Assembly (NCBI GenBank): GCA_900129595.1
Contig: FQWG01000016.1
Location: 1-64,000, forward strand
Direction of reading: 5' to 3'
Source: Flavobacterium frigidimaris
GTDB taxonomy: Bacteria > Bacteroidota > Bacteroidia > Flavobacteriales > Flavobacteriaceae
Length of the DNA: 64,000 bases
Under the pieces are notes generated by a model, which was given only the letters and a program-made list of their open reading frames with translations, searched no databases and was not told the origin of the DNA. Of the stretch, positions 35,038 through 43,745 are shown in pieces. Both the position numbers and the translations under genes were made by a program. Position 1 is the stretch's first letter. Every line of letters begins with the position of its first letter.

Positions 35038-35412
35038 TTATAAAATAATACGTTTGTGTTCAAGTGAGACAGAATTAAAGTTTGCTAAAATTGCCAAATG
35101 GGTTTTTGAAACCTTTAAATAATTTAGACATTGCGAAATATGTTTGGGATGTAAAAAATCACTTGATTTTATTTCAAGTATAATTTTATCAAACAAAACA
35201 AAATCAGCATAGAATCTATGATTCAATATTGTGTCTTTATAATTTACTAAATATTCTTTTTCTCTTTCAAATGGAATATTTGCTTTTCTAAATTCATATT
35301 CTAAAGCATCTTTATAAACGATTTCAGAAAAACCTCCACCTAAATTTCTATGAACATCAAATAAAATTCCCATTATCTGATAACTTTCCAGTTGATATAA
35401 TATTTTTGTCAT
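35038..35412 (-). CDS. GxxExxY protein
   Basis: A 124-residue protein of the GxxExxY family: GGGFSEIVYKDALEYEF (Gly27, Glu30, Tyr33), IPFEREKEYLVNYK, RFYADFVLFDKIILEIKSSD and a C-terminal part with HISQCLNYLKVS. The family resembles PD-(D/E)xK nuclease-type folds (the D..E.K pattern ADFVLFDKIILEIK is visible), but its role is not known. It is 15 bases before the CCA-adding enzyme and is flanked by direct copies of one repeat (35018-35035 and 35429-35446), which looks like a cassette boundary. Confidence 0.92.
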   Translation of the reverse strand: MTKILYQLESYQIMGILFDVHRNLGGGFSEIVYKDALEYEFRKANIPFEREKEYLVNYKDTILNHRFYADFVLFDKIILEIKSSDFLHPKHISQCLNYLKVSKTHLAILANFNSVSLEHKRIIL

Positions 35413-35814
35413 ACTCTAATTTTTTTTCGCCACGAATTCACGAATTTTTTTAAATTAATGATTAAAAAGTTAATTTGTGAATTCGTGGCTAATATTTAGA
35501 ATGCAACTTTCAATTTTATATTGAAATGTTATTTGGAATTTTATAGCCGCAAATTTACAACATAGAAAATGCCTATTACAATCTATCGTTTACTTTTTTG
35601 AACAAATTCATAGTTTCAGGTATCAAATTTTATTAAAACAAAAGACTTCACGCTGAATTTCACGAATCATAATCAATAAAAAAAGAAATTCGTGAATTCG
35701 TGGCGAACAAAAAACATCCGTCTGGTTGATTTATATACCTATCAAACAAATCAATTGTAATAACATATTTTTAAAATTTCAATTTGTATTTTTGAATCCT
35801 ATAAAAACGCACAC
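35413..35814. repeat. Gene-free stretch with two GAATTCGTGG-type palindromes and the yaaA promoter
   Basis: Palindrome one: GCCACGAATTCACGAATT (35429-35446) with AATTTGTGAATTCGTGGC (35472-35489). Palindrome two: CGCTGAATTTCACGAAT (35651-35667) with ATTCGTGAATTCGTGGCG (35688-35705). The right end holds TATTTTTG (35787-35794), a TAnnTTTG -7 element for yaaA. No coding sequence is seen. Confidence 0.7.
35787..35794 (+). promoter_or_regulatory. Promoter -7 element of yaaA
   Basis: TATTTTTG fits TAnnTTTG and lies 20 bases before the ATG at 35815. Confidence 0.5.
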
Positions 35815-36573
35815 ATGAAAATTGTTATATCGCCGGCGAAGTCATTAAATTTCGAAAAAGAATTACCAACTGCTCAATATACGGAACCTGCTTTTTTAAA
35901 AGAAGCACGTCAGGTTCATAAAGTTTTAAAAGAAAAAAAGCCAGCTGAACTATCTGAATTAATGTCGATCTCAGATAAATTATCCGACTTAAACTGGAAA
36001 AGAAACCAGGATTGGAAAACTCCTTTTACGCCTGAAAATGCGCGTCCTGCCATTTATACTTTTGATGGAGACGTTTATACAGGTTTAGATGCCTATACAA
36101 TTCCGCTCGAAAAATTAGAAGTTTTACAAAATAAACTTAGAATTCTATCCGGTCTTTACGGTGTTTTAAAACCATTAGATCTAATGCAGGCGTACCGATT
36201 AGAAATGGGAACAAAATTACCAATTGGCGAATACAAAAATCTGCACGAATTCTGGAAACCAACCGTTACTAAGGCTTTAAATAAAGAATTAGAAAAAGGA
36301 GAATTGTTCGTGAATTTAGCCAGTAATGAATATTTTTCGGCAGTTGATATTAAGGCACTAAAAGTTCCTGTAATCACTCCGGACTTCAAAGATTATAAAG
36401 ACGGAAAACTTAAAATAATAAGTTTCTTTGCCAAAAAGGCGAGAGGGATGATGGTGCGTTATATCATCGATACCAATGCTGAAACCATTGACGACTTAAA
36501 AGGTTTTAATTACGAAGGATATCAGTTTGATGCGAATCTTTCTGAAGGAAATCATTTGGTTTTTACGAGATAG
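35815..36573 (+). CDS. yaaA: Peroxide stress protein YaaA
   Basis: A 252-residue protein matching YaaA (DUF328) from end to end: KIVISPAKSLNFEKELP at the N-terminus, PAIYTFDGDVYTGLDAYT, LSGLYGVLKPLDLMQAYRLEMGT, NLASNEYFSAVDIKAL and FFAKKARGMMVRYIID. In Escherichia coli the protein binds DNA and lowers iron-driven oxidative damage. It has its own promoter and a downstream terminator, and looks like a single-gene unit. Length and motifs are normal. Confidence 0.96.
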   Translation: MKIVISPAKSLNFEKELPTAQYTEPAFLKEARQVHKVLKEKKPAELSELMSISDKLSDLNWKRNQDWKTPFTPENARPAIYTFDGDVYTGLDAYTIPLEKLEVLQNKLRILSGLYGVLKPLDLMQAYRLEMGTKLPIGEYKNLHEFWKPTVTKALNKELEKGELFVNLASNEYFSAVDIKALKVPVITPDFKDYKDGKLKIISFFAKKARGMMVRYIIDTNAETIDDLKGFNYEGYQFDANLSEGNHLVFTR

Positions 36574-36701
36574 TTTTTTTTTTGAGGTTCTAAGGTTCTA
36601 AGATGCTGAGGAACTAAGTTTTTACTAGAGAGTCGAAGACTGGGGCTATATTGTAGGCAGGGATTTTAATCCCTTCAGATTATGCCATTATTATTAAATA
36701 A

Positions 36702-36735
36702 AAAAGCCGGACTAAATAAATAGTCCGGCTTTTCC
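36702..36735. terminator. Terminator between yaaA and the emrB-like gene
   Basis: AAAAGCCGGACTA (36702-36714) pairs exactly with TAGTCCGGCTTTT (36721-36733). It can serve either strand and separates convergent genes. Confidence 0.85.
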
Positions 36736-36754
36736 GTATTATAAACAATTATTA

Positions 36755-38341
36755 TTAATGCATTGCATCAGCAGGATTAATCTTGTTTTTTCCTTTTTTA
36801 ATGAAAAATATAATCGGAATACAGCATAGGAACATGATTCCTAAGTACATGAAAATATCAATGTATGACATTACTGTACTTTGTTTTAAAACAGCATAAT
36901 CGATAGCTTGATAAGCTTTTTTAAGTGCTACGTCTGCACTATAGCCTTTAGCTTCAAAAGCTCTTTGCATTCCTGCAATGCGTTCCTGAACCTGATGGCT
37001 TGTAGGATCTAAATTGTTGATCAGATTTACTCTGTGTTCCTGACTAAAACGGGTTATAAATGTCGTAATAATCGCGATACCAAATGATCCTCCTAATTGA
37101 CGCATCATTCCGGTAAAAGCAGCTCCTTCACCAATATGTTTTCCTTTTAAGGTAGAAAGCGAAAGCGTTGTGATAGGTACAAAAAGCAGTCCTAATCCAA
37201 TTCCTCTTAAAATCAAAGGCCAGTACATATGTTCAACACCAGTATCAGGTGTCATACGCGTCTGCATCATAAAGGTAAAAAAGAAGAATACCAAAAATCC
37301 AACCCCAACCATATAACCTTGCGGAACTCCTTTTTGAATCATATTACCCACAAATGGCATCATGATCGCTGTTGTAATCGAACCCGGAATCAATAATAAT
37401 CCGGCATCAGTTGCTGTCCATCCTAAAACAGACTGCGTGTAAATTGGAATAATTAAAGTTGATCCGTATAAACCGAAACCAAGAATAAAACACATTACGG
37501 TTCCAATTCTTAAATTCCCGTCTTTTAAAACACTTAAGTTTACAATTGGGTATTTATAGGTGAGCTCTCTCCAGATAAATAATACCAATCCAAGAACCGT
37601 TACCACACTTAAGGTTACGATCGTTGAGTCGTTGAACCAGTCGTCTTGCTGGCCATGCTCTAAAACGAATTGTAGTGATCCAATAAAAGCAGCCAATAAT
37701 ATGATTCCCCACCAGTCGACCTGATTGGCTTTTAGTTTTTCTCCGTATTTCGGGCTTCTTACGAAAGTAATTGCCAAAATAGTTGCAATAATTCCTAACG
37801 GAATATTGATATAGAATATATAAGGCCACGAATAATTATCTACTAAATATCCTCCTAAAGGCGGACCTAAAGTTGGTCCCACAATTACACCCATTCCGTA
37901 AATAGCCTGTGCCATACCACGTTTTGCAACCGGGTAACTTTCGGTAATAATGGTTTGAGCTGTTACCAGCAAGGCACCACCACCCATACCTTGTACAAAC
38001 CTGAAAGCAACCAATTCCCAGATATTAGTGGCATTTCCGCATAAAAAGGAACAGACTGTAAACAGTATGATAGAAGCCACAAAATAATTACGTCTTCCAA
38101 ATTGTTGCGAAAGCCAACTCGTCATCGGAATTACAATAACATTCGCAATTGCGTATGCTGTAATTACCCAAGCCACATCAGTCAAAGTAGCACCAAGGCT
38201 ACCTCGCATGTCTGTTAGTGCTACGTTTACGATCGTGGTATCTACAATTTCCAACAGTGCACAAAGTACTGCAGTAATCGTAATAATCACACGTCTGTAA
38301 CCGTATTCTACTAAATCGTCATCTCCTTGTACTGCTGTCAT
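36755..38341 (-). CDS. DHA2-family drug:proton antiporter (EmrB/QacA type)
   Basis: A 528-residue major-facilitator protein with 14 hydrophobic segments. Diagnostic segments are LLEIVDTTIVNVALTDM in helix 1, the loop AWVITAYAIANVIVIPMTSWLSQQFGRRNYF, and the antiporter motif C region AQAIYGMGVIVGPTLGPPLGGYLVDNYSW. It should pump drugs or toxic compounds with the EmrA-like adaptor and TolC-like channel encoded just upstream (4 and about 13 base gaps). Substrates are not visible. The operon's repressor is the TetR gene at the head. Confidence 0.95.
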   Translation of the reverse strand: MTAVQGDDDLVEYGYRRVIITITAVLCALLEIVDTTIVNVALTDMRGSLGATLTDVAWVITAYAIANVIVIPMTSWLSQQFGRRNYFVASIILFTVCSFLCGNATNIWELVAFRFVQGMGGGALLVTAQTIITESYPVAKRGMAQAIYGMGVIVGPTLGPPLGGYLVDNYSWPYIFYINIPLGIIATILAITFVRSPKYGEKLKANQVDWWGIILLAAFIGSLQFVLEHGQQDDWFNDSTIVTLSVVTVLGLVLFIWRELTYKYPIVNLSVLKDGNLRIGTVMCFILGFGLYGSTLIIPIYTQSVLGWTATDAGLLLIPGSITTAIMMPFVGNMIQKGVPQGYMVGVGFLVFFFFTFMMQTRMTPDTGVEHMYWPLILRGIGLGLLFVPITTLSLSTLKGKHIGEGAAFTGMMRQLGGSFGIAIITTFITRFSQEHRVNLINNLDPTSHQVQERIAGMQRAFEAKGYSADVALKKAYQAIDYAVLKQSTVMSYIDIFMYLGIMFLCCIPIIFFIKKGKNKINPADAMH

Positions 38342-38345
38342 TATA

Positions 38346-39425
38346 TTATTTTAAATGTACGTCTACGTCAACATTCATACCTGGTCTCAGTAATTTTACT
38401 TTTTCAGGATCGTTCGATTCATCCAGACTAATTTTTACCGGTAATCTTTGGATTGTTTTTACGAAGTTACCTGTTGCGTTATCAGGAGGTAATAATGAAA
38501 AACGAGATCCTGTCGCAGGAGAGAAAGAAGTTACGGTTCCTTTGAATTCATAGTTAGGATAAGCATCTACTTTTAAACTTACTTTCTGACCCACAATCAT
38601 TTTGTTCAATTGAGTTTCTTTAAAGTTTGCTACAACCCACGCTTCATTATTATTGATGATGTAAAACAAAGATTGTCCCGGTTGAACCAATTGTCCCGGC
38701 TGAATGTCTACTTTAGAAACCTGACCGTCAATTGCTGCAGTTACAACAGTATATGTTAAGTTTAAATGAGCAACATCCAACATTGTTTTAGCTCTTTTGA
38801 TATTTGCAGCAGCAACTTCAGTTTGTTTGTCAGAAACTTTAGATTTTGATTGAATTACTGATTTTTGGTAAGAACTTGCTCTTTGTTGTTGCTCTAAAAC
38901 GCGAACTTGATTTTCAGCCTCTTCTTTTGAAGATAATGCCTGCTCATATTGCTGTTTGGTGATCGTATGTGTTTTGTACAAATTATTGTAACGGTTATAA
39001 TCGTTTGTAATTTGTCTTAATCTAATTTTGGCACTTTCGATAGATCCGGTTGCAGATCTCATGTTAGCATCAGAAACTGAGATGTTTGCATTTGCGCTTC
39101 CAATGTCAGCTTTTGCAGCTTCGTATTGTCCTTCAGCACCTAATAAAGCAGCATTAGCTTCATCAATTTTTAATTGGTAATCTCTTTTATCGATTGTAAA
39201 TAAAGTATCTCCTTTTTTTACAAAGTCATTATCTTTTACATACACTTTGCTAATATATCCTGATACTCTGGGAATAATTGGATTCATTTTTTTCTCGATC
39301 TGAGCATCATCTGTTTCTTCGTGAGCCTGGGAGTGCAAGTATTTTGTTATTCCGTATGTTCCGCCCACTAAAACCAACACGGTTAGTATAATGATGAATT
39401 TAGTATTTGTTTTTTTCTTTTCCAT
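38346..39425 (-). CDS. EmrA/HlyD-type membrane fusion protein
   Basis: A 359-residue periplasmic adaptor: one N-terminal transmembrane helix (about 10-28), a lipoyl-like half (PRVSGYISKVYVKDNDFVKKGDTLFTID), a long coiled coil (about 80-205) and the second lipoyl/beta-barrel part (AAIDGQVSKVDIQPGQLVQPGQSLFYI). It bridges the inner-membrane pump and the outer-membrane channel. It lies between the TolC-like and EmrB-like genes in the order expected for a tripartite efflux operon. Confidence 0.95.
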   Translation of the reverse strand: MEKKKTNTKFIIILTVLVLVGGTYGITKYLHSQAHEETDDAQIEKKMNPIIPRVSGYISKVYVKDNDFVKKGDTLFTIDKRDYQLKIDEANAALLGAEGQYEAAKADIGSANANISVSDANMRSATGSIESAKIRLRQITNDYNRYNNLYKTHTITKQQYEQALSSKEEAENQVRVLEQQQRASSYQKSVIQSKSKVSDKQTEVAAANIKRAKTMLDVAHLNLTYTVVTAAIDGQVSKVDIQPGQLVQPGQSLFYIINNNEAWVVANFKETQLNKMIVGQKVSLKVDAYPNYEFKGTVTSFSPATGSRFSLLPPDNATGNFVKTIQRLPVKISLDESNDPEKVKLLRPGMNVDVDVHLK

Positions 39426-39437
39426 GAGAGCTATCGA

Positions 39438-40757
39438 TTATATTTTAGAAAGATTGAATGATTGTGATAATTGTCCTGATACTGAAAGTAATTCGTAATA
39501 TTTTTGAATAATTGTAGCTTTAGATACAGCAGTATTTATTTTAGCGCTTAATTGCTCAACATCGGCTTCGACCAAATCATTGGTATCAGCTAAACCATTA
39601 TCGAATTTATCCTTTACAAGTCTGTAATTTTCAGATGCCTGTTGAAGCGCTTCGTCATAAACCACACTTTGATTTATAGCTAGGTCATAATCTTCTATAG
39701 ATTTTTGAACCTCAACTTTAATACGGTCTGTCATTATGGCTTCTGTATTTTTAACTTCCAAAGATCTGCTTTCAGCTTCTCTTACGTGAGCACTGTTTTT
39801 GTAAATTCCGGAGATATCGTAAGTTAAACCCAGACCAAAGTTCATCGCATATTTTACAGTGATAATATCTTTAAGATCCAGAGCAGTATAACCGCCAAGT
39901 AATGCTAAAGTAGGATAGTAGGCTGCTCTTGCCACTTTAATATTTGCTTCAGAAGCTTTTTGTTGAAAACGAATCGCTTCCAGGTCTTTTCTGTTTTCTA
40001 GTGCTAAAGCATCAGATGTTGGAGCATTACTGGTTTTTAAACTAAAGAAATCAGCTTCGTTAACCTGAAGTTTTGTACTCGGGTCCATCTTCAGTAGAGT
40101 AGTCAGATAAAAATTGATGTTATTAAGATTGTTAGTCGCTTCATCAATTGATAATTGCGTTTTTGAAACCAATAATTGTGACTTTAATAAATCATTTCTC
40201 GGGATGATTCCGTTTTTCTCTAATTCTGTAAAATCAGTAACACGCTGTTTAGCGCTTTTTTGATTTTCATTTAAAACATCCAAAGTTTTTTGAGCTTTAT
40301 ACAGTGCTGTATAATAAGTGATTACCCTTAAAGCAACATCTTCTTTTGTTTTAGCAGCATTTGCATTTTCAGCTTCATATAAATTATCAGATGCGTTAAT
40401 GCTATTTTGAATTTTAAATCCTGCAAAAAGAGGCAGACTTAAATTGGCCATTCCAAGCATTGCTCTGTCAGGAGATGCTAAAGATGCATTTTCGCCCTGA
40501 TTTGGCATGTCAATCGATGCTTTGGTAAGGCGCTGGTATTGACCGGAAACTTTAATATCCGGATACTGATTGTTTTTTACCGATTGTAATTCGTACTTTT
40601 TTGTGTTTACCTTAGTACTGGCAAGAGTAACGTCGTTACTTTTTTCCCAAGCCAACTTAACGGCTTCGTCTAAGGTTAAACTTGTTTTTTCTTGTGCTTC
40701 TATTGATGAAATTCCGATAAAGAAAATACCAAAGAGCATTAATTGATTAATTTTCAT
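39438..40757 (-). CDS. TolC-family outer-membrane efflux channel
   Basis: A 439-residue protein beginning at the ATG at 40757; a TTG-started longer frame (to 40763) is less likely. A signal peptide (about 1-22, ending SSIEAQ) precedes two repeated OEP halves: LDEAVKLAWEKSNDVTLASTKV and RKDLEAIRFQQKASEANIKVARAAYYPTLALLGGY, with long coiled-coil helices. It forms the exit duct for the EmrAB-type pump. Its start overlaps the end of the TetR gene by 11 bases, so translation is likely coupled. Confidence 0.94.
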   Translation of the reverse strand: MKINQLMLFGIFFIGISSIEAQEKTSLTLDEAVKLAWEKSNDVTLASTKVNTKKYELQSVKNNQYPDIKVSGQYQRLTKASIDMPNQGENASLASPDRAMLGMANLSLPLFAGFKIQNSINASDNLYEAENANAAKTKEDVALRVITYYTALYKAQKTLDVLNENQKSAKQRVTDFTELEKNGIIPRNDLLKSQLLVSKTQLSIDEATNNLNNINFYLTTLLKMDPSTKLQVNEADFFSLKTSNAPTSDALALENRKDLEAIRFQQKASEANIKVARAAYYPTLALLGGYTALDLKDIITVKYAMNFGLGLTYDISGIYKNSAHVREAESRSLEVKNTEAIMTDRIKVEVQKSIEDYDLAINQSVVYDEALQQASENYRLVKDKFDNGLADTNDLVEADVEQLSAKINTAVSKATIIQKYYELLSVSGQLSQSFNLSKI

Positions 40758-41376
40758 AAACAAGTAGAGCTTTTATAGTTTGTTGAATGTGCTTTGTAAG
40801 ACTGTTTTTAATGTAATCATTATACATTGCTTCTGTTTTTAGATTCAGTAATTCTTCGAAGAAAGGTTTGTTCATATGAAAGTGAAAAAAAGTTCCAATA
40901 ATAGTTGGAGTGATAAGCGGAATGATAACATCTTTCCTAAAAACTCCTTTAGCCTGACCTTGCGCAATAATGCTTTCAACAGATTTTAGATTTCCTTTTT
41001 TCAGTTCTGTAAAGGCAATGAAGCTTTTTTCTCTTTTTTTTGCATTGATCTCAAAGTGTAAGACTCTGAAAATCCCTTTGTTACAACTAATTCTGTTGAT
41101 GTAAATTTCGATTAATTTATTGACTTTATCTAAAGGTTCCAGATTTTCCAGCAATAAATTTTCGAGTTGTAGTTTTAAATCAGAAGTTTTGTAAATGATT
41201 AGCGCTTCAAGTAGTCTTTCTTTTGAACCAAAATAATACGAAACCATGGCAATATTAATTTTGGCATGTTTTGAAATGTCTCGTATTGAAGTACCTTCGA
41301 ATCCTTTTTCGGAGAAAAGCTTTTCAGCTACCTCAAGAATTTGAATTTTTTTATCGTTTAATTCGATGTTGGACAT
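40747..41376 (-). CDS. TetR-family transcriptional repressor of the efflux operon
   Basis: A 209-residue regulator: an N-terminal helix-turn-helix (IQILEVAEKLFSEKGFEGTSIRDISKHAKINIAMVSYYFGSKERLLEAL) and an all-helical ligand domain. I take the ATG at 41376 as the start. A longer frame from a TTG at 41400 would begin inside the promoter -7 element. It is the first gene of the operon with the TolC, EmrA and EmrB homologues, and two palindromes upstream (41403-41435) are probable autoregulatory operators. The inducing drug is unknown. Confidence 0.93.
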   Translation of the reverse strand: MSNIELNDKKIQILEVAEKLFSEKGFEGTSIRDISKHAKINIAMVSYYFGSKERLLEALIIYKTSDLKLQLENLLLENLEPLDKVNKLIEIYINRISCNKGIFRVLHFEINAKKREKSFIAFTELKKGNLKSVESIIAQGQAKGVFRKDVIIPLITPTIIGTFFHFHMNKPFFEELLNLKTEAMYNDYIKNSLTKHIQQTIKALLVYEN

Positions 41377-41397
41377 GATATTGTTTCTAATCGGGTA

Positions 41398-41435
41398 CAA
41401 AATTAAACAAGCGTTTAAATTAAACAGTCGTTTAA
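41398..41435 (-). promoter_or_regulatory. Promoter and double TetR operator of the efflux operon
   Basis: On the minus strand TAATTTTG (41405-41398) fits TAnnTTTG. Overlapping and just upstream are two copies of TTAAAC-N4-GTTTAA (41403-41418, 41420-41435), 17 bases centre to centre. The placement is ideal for a TetR dimer pair that blocks RNA polymerase. This also explains why the protein start should be at 41376. Confidence 0.7.
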
Positions 41436-41516
41436 TTTTATTTTAACATAATTTTAACAGAAAACCTTGTAGTGGATTTACTGTGTTTTTTGGTTAAAAT
41501 GTTAGAAGGGAATCAC

Positions 41517-41834
41517 TTATTTTCCTAGTGAAAGCATCTGAGGATTTTGCCTTGTGTCAAAGATATTAGAGATAAATACTATCTGTTTGACTTCATCAAT
41601 CCAATAAATGATTTTGTAATTTTTAAAAACTAAATATCTGAAATCTTCGGTTCTTTGAGATAAAAATTCTTCTTTTTGTCCGCCATAAGCGTTGATTTCT
41701 AAAGATAACGAGAGGTCAATTATGCCGTTTATTAAAGTTTGAGCGACTCTTATTCCGGCTTTAAATTTGTAATACTCAAAAATGTCTTCAAGTTTATTTT
41801 CTGCAAATTGAGTCCAATAGACAGTTAACCCCAT
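41517..41834 (-). CDS. ParE/RelE-superfamily toxin
   Basis: A 105-residue protein of the plasmid-stabilisation (ParE/RelE) superfamily: VYWTQFAENKLEDIFEYYKFKAG at the N-terminus, RTEDFRYLVFKNYKIIYWIDEVKQIVFISNIFDTRQNP at the C-terminus (the usual core with Arg and Tyr-Lys-Ile-Ile-Tyr). It overlaps the antitoxin gene by 10 bases. It is homologous to the pair at 53.9-54.5 kb. Target (ribosome-bound mRNA or gyrase) cannot be told. Confidence 0.92.
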   Translation of the reverse strand: MGLTVYWTQFAENKLEDIFEYYKFKAGIRVAQTLINGIIDLSLSLEINAYGGQKEEFLSQRTEDFRYLVFKNYKIIYWIDEVKQIVFISNIFDTRQNPQMLSLGK

Positions 41835-42067
41835 TTTTGAATTTTAGATTTTAAATCTTTTGCAGATATAATTCTTGCATTTTTGGCATCATCTAAAGAC
41901 TGATCAATTTCTTTATTAAATTGTTCAATATTCATCGATTTCATTTCCTGATCTAAAAGTTCAACTTTCTGTTTATGAAGTAAGTTTTCGAGATGAATAA
42001 CTATTTCTTCACTTTGAAGTCTTAGAAATTCCTGGACGAAAGATATTTTACGGGCTTCTAAATCCAT
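41825..42067 (-). CDS. Antitoxin of the ParE/RelE-type pair
   Basis: An 80-residue, strongly charged protein upstream of and overlapping the toxin gene. It starts MDLEARKISFVQEFLRLQ and ends in SLDDAKNARIISAKDLKSKIQKW, the two blocks shared with the second antitoxin at 53925. This family of antitoxins has no obvious DNA-binding domain by eye. It should bind and neutralise the toxin and may repress the operon. Confidence 0.88.
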   Translation of the reverse strand: MDLEARKISFVQEFLRLQSEEIVIHLENLLHKQKVELLDQEMKSMNIEQFNKEIDQSLDDAKNARIISAKDLKSKIQKWG

Positions 42068-42185
42068 AATAATTGATTTTATTCAAATGTACAAAATAAT
42101 TCTAAATGTTATTTATTCCTGATCTTTCCATCCTTATTTTTAACTTTTAGTTAATCGTTGTTAAAATGATTTTGAGATCAAAATG

Positions 42186-42710
42186 TTATAAACTTCTTTT
42201 GAAAAAATAAATTCGTCCATCATAGTAATAAGCCAATTCGTGGTAATTGACTATTTCAAAAAAATAACTTCTATGAGCTTTTAGGGATGTTACATATTTT
42301 CTTCCATCTTTATAGCCGTAAAACCAAGATGTACATCTAATATCATCGCTACTTTTTACTAATGAATACTTTGGTTTATCTATTTTTATATTTTGATTCA
42401 GAAACTGTAATGATAATAGCGAATCACTAATTAATAATTGATGACCAATTTGAGATTGAATTAGTTGTTCATCTGCCATTGTGCCTCCAATTTTGGCAAT
42501 CGAATCTAATTTCCAAATTCCAAATATTTCTTTTATATTTTTAGGCTGGATAGTATCGTTGGCATTTTTCATATCAAGCAATATATCTTTATAATGGAAG
42601 TTGGGTTCCTGAATTGATGTAGCTTTATCTATCAATTTTGAAGTGTTTTTATTATCCCTGCAGGATACTATAATTAAAATCATAATTATAGATAAAGCTA
42701 TATTTTTCAT
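42186..42710 (-). CDS. Predicted lipoprotein of unknown function
   Basis: A 174-residue protein with a lipobox at IIVSC (Cys17). The mature part is small and beta-rich with no motif I recognise. It is 18 bases downstream of trpA on the same strand, so it is read as a tail gene of the trp operon, or from its own promoter. Nothing links it to tryptophan synthesis. Confidence 0.82.
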   Translation of the reverse strand: MKNIALSIIMILIIVSCRDNKNTSKLIDKATSIQEPNFHYKDILLDMKNANDTIQPKNIKEIFGIWKLDSIAKIGGTMADEQLIQSQIGHQLLISDSLLSLQFLNQNIKIDKPKYSLVKSSDDIRCTSWFYGYKDGRKYVTSLKAHRSYFFEIVNYHELAYYYDGRIYFFKRSL

Positions 42711-42728
42711 TTTCTTTTTTTAAATAGA

Positions 42729-43490
42729 TTATCGAATCTCTCCAACAAATTCATTAATCTTTGCGCTGCCATTCTCGCTCAAATGTTTGATAAAAGCACT
42801 GCCGATAATCGCTCCTTTTGCAAATTTAGTTGCCTGATTAAAAGTTTCTTTATTCGAAATTCCGAAACCAATAATTTGTGGATTCTTAAGGTTCATATTC
42901 GAAATTCTTTCGAAATAACTTTCCTGAGTATTTCCAAAACCGGATTGAGATCCTGTAACACTGGCAGAACTTACCATATAAATAAATCCGTTCGAAACGC
43001 TGTCGATAAAACGAATACGTTCGTCAGAAGTTTGTGGTGTAATCAGAAATACATTGATTAAGCCGTATTTTTCGAAAATTGCTTTGTATTCGTCAGCATA
43101 AACATCAACCGGTAAATCCGGAATAATTAGACCATCGATACCAATTTCGGCACATGTTGCACAAAAAGCTTCGACTCCATATTGTAACATCGGGTTGAAA
43201 TATCCCATAATAATCAATGGGATTTTTACGCTTTCGCGGATGTTTTTTAACTGATCAAAAAGAATTTGAGTTGTCATTCCGTTTTTAAGTGCCTGAGTCG
43301 AACTCGCCTGAATCGTTGGTCCATCAGCCAAAGGATCACTGAAGGGTAAACCAATCTCGATTAAGTCAACACCATTTTTTTCTAAATCCTGAATAATTTG
43401 AACGGTATCATTTAAGTTAGGATATCCCGCTGAAAAATAAATAGAAAGTATCTTTTTATCTTCTTGTAATTTTTGAGTTATTCTGTTCAT
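42729..43490 (-). CDS. trpA: Tryptophan synthase alpha subunit
   Basis: A 253-residue TIM-barrel enzyme that cleaves indole-3-glycerol phosphate to indole and glyceraldehyde 3-phosphate. The catalytic residues are present: Glu45 (LIEIGLPFSDPLADGP, equivalent of Glu49) and Asp56 (equivalent of Asp60). Phosphate-binding segments GFGIS and GSAFIK are near the end. It is the last biosynthetic gene of the operon but is separated from trpB by two unrelated genes and repeat DNA. Confidence 0.98.
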   Translation of the reverse strand: MNRITQKLQEDKKILSIYFSAGYPNLNDTVQIIQDLEKNGVDLIEIGLPFSDPLADGPTIQASSTQALKNGMTTQILFDQLKNIRESVKIPLIIMGYFNPMLQYGVEAFCATCAEIGIDGLIIPDLPVDVYADEYKAIFEKYGLINVFLITPQTSDERIRFIDSVSNGFIYMVSSASVTGSQSGFGNTQESYFERISNMNLKNPQIIGFGISNKETFNQATKFAKGAIIGSAFIKHLSENGSAKINEFVGEIR

Positions 43491-43745
43491 TTCGTTTATG
43501 TTTTTTTCTCCTTACAGGTTTCCAAAACCTGTAAGGTATTATTAAGTTATTTTTTCGCCACTCCCAATAGTTAAAGGGATAAAAAACTTTTACTGATTAC
43601 TGCTTAAAATTTATTTCACGCAGATTTAAAATTGATTTAAGCTGATTCGGGCAGATTTGCTTTTAATTTAAATCTGCTTTAATCTGCCAAATCTGCGTGA
43701 AAAAAAATCCTTTTAATCTGTGCAATCTGTGGCATTATATTTTTT
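43491..43745. repeat. Palindromic spacers between trpA and the carbon-nitrogen hydrolase
   Basis: CCTTACAGGTT (43510-43520) pairs with AACCTGTAAGG (43526-43536). A second, larger inverted pair is TTTCACGCAGATTT (43614-43627) and AAATCTGCGTGAAA (43689-43702), followed by imperfect copies of the same words. No gene. A weak terminator function is possible. Confidence 0.7.

Noticed and set aside
41376..41400. Longer TetR protein beginning at the TTG at 41400
   Set aside because: The TTG lies inside the TAATTTTG promoter element, so it could not be in the transcript; the ATG at 41376 fits.
42186..42710. Lipoprotein as a functional part of tryptophan synthesis
   Set aside because: Position after trpA is the only link. 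The protein is exported and has no motif related to the pathway.
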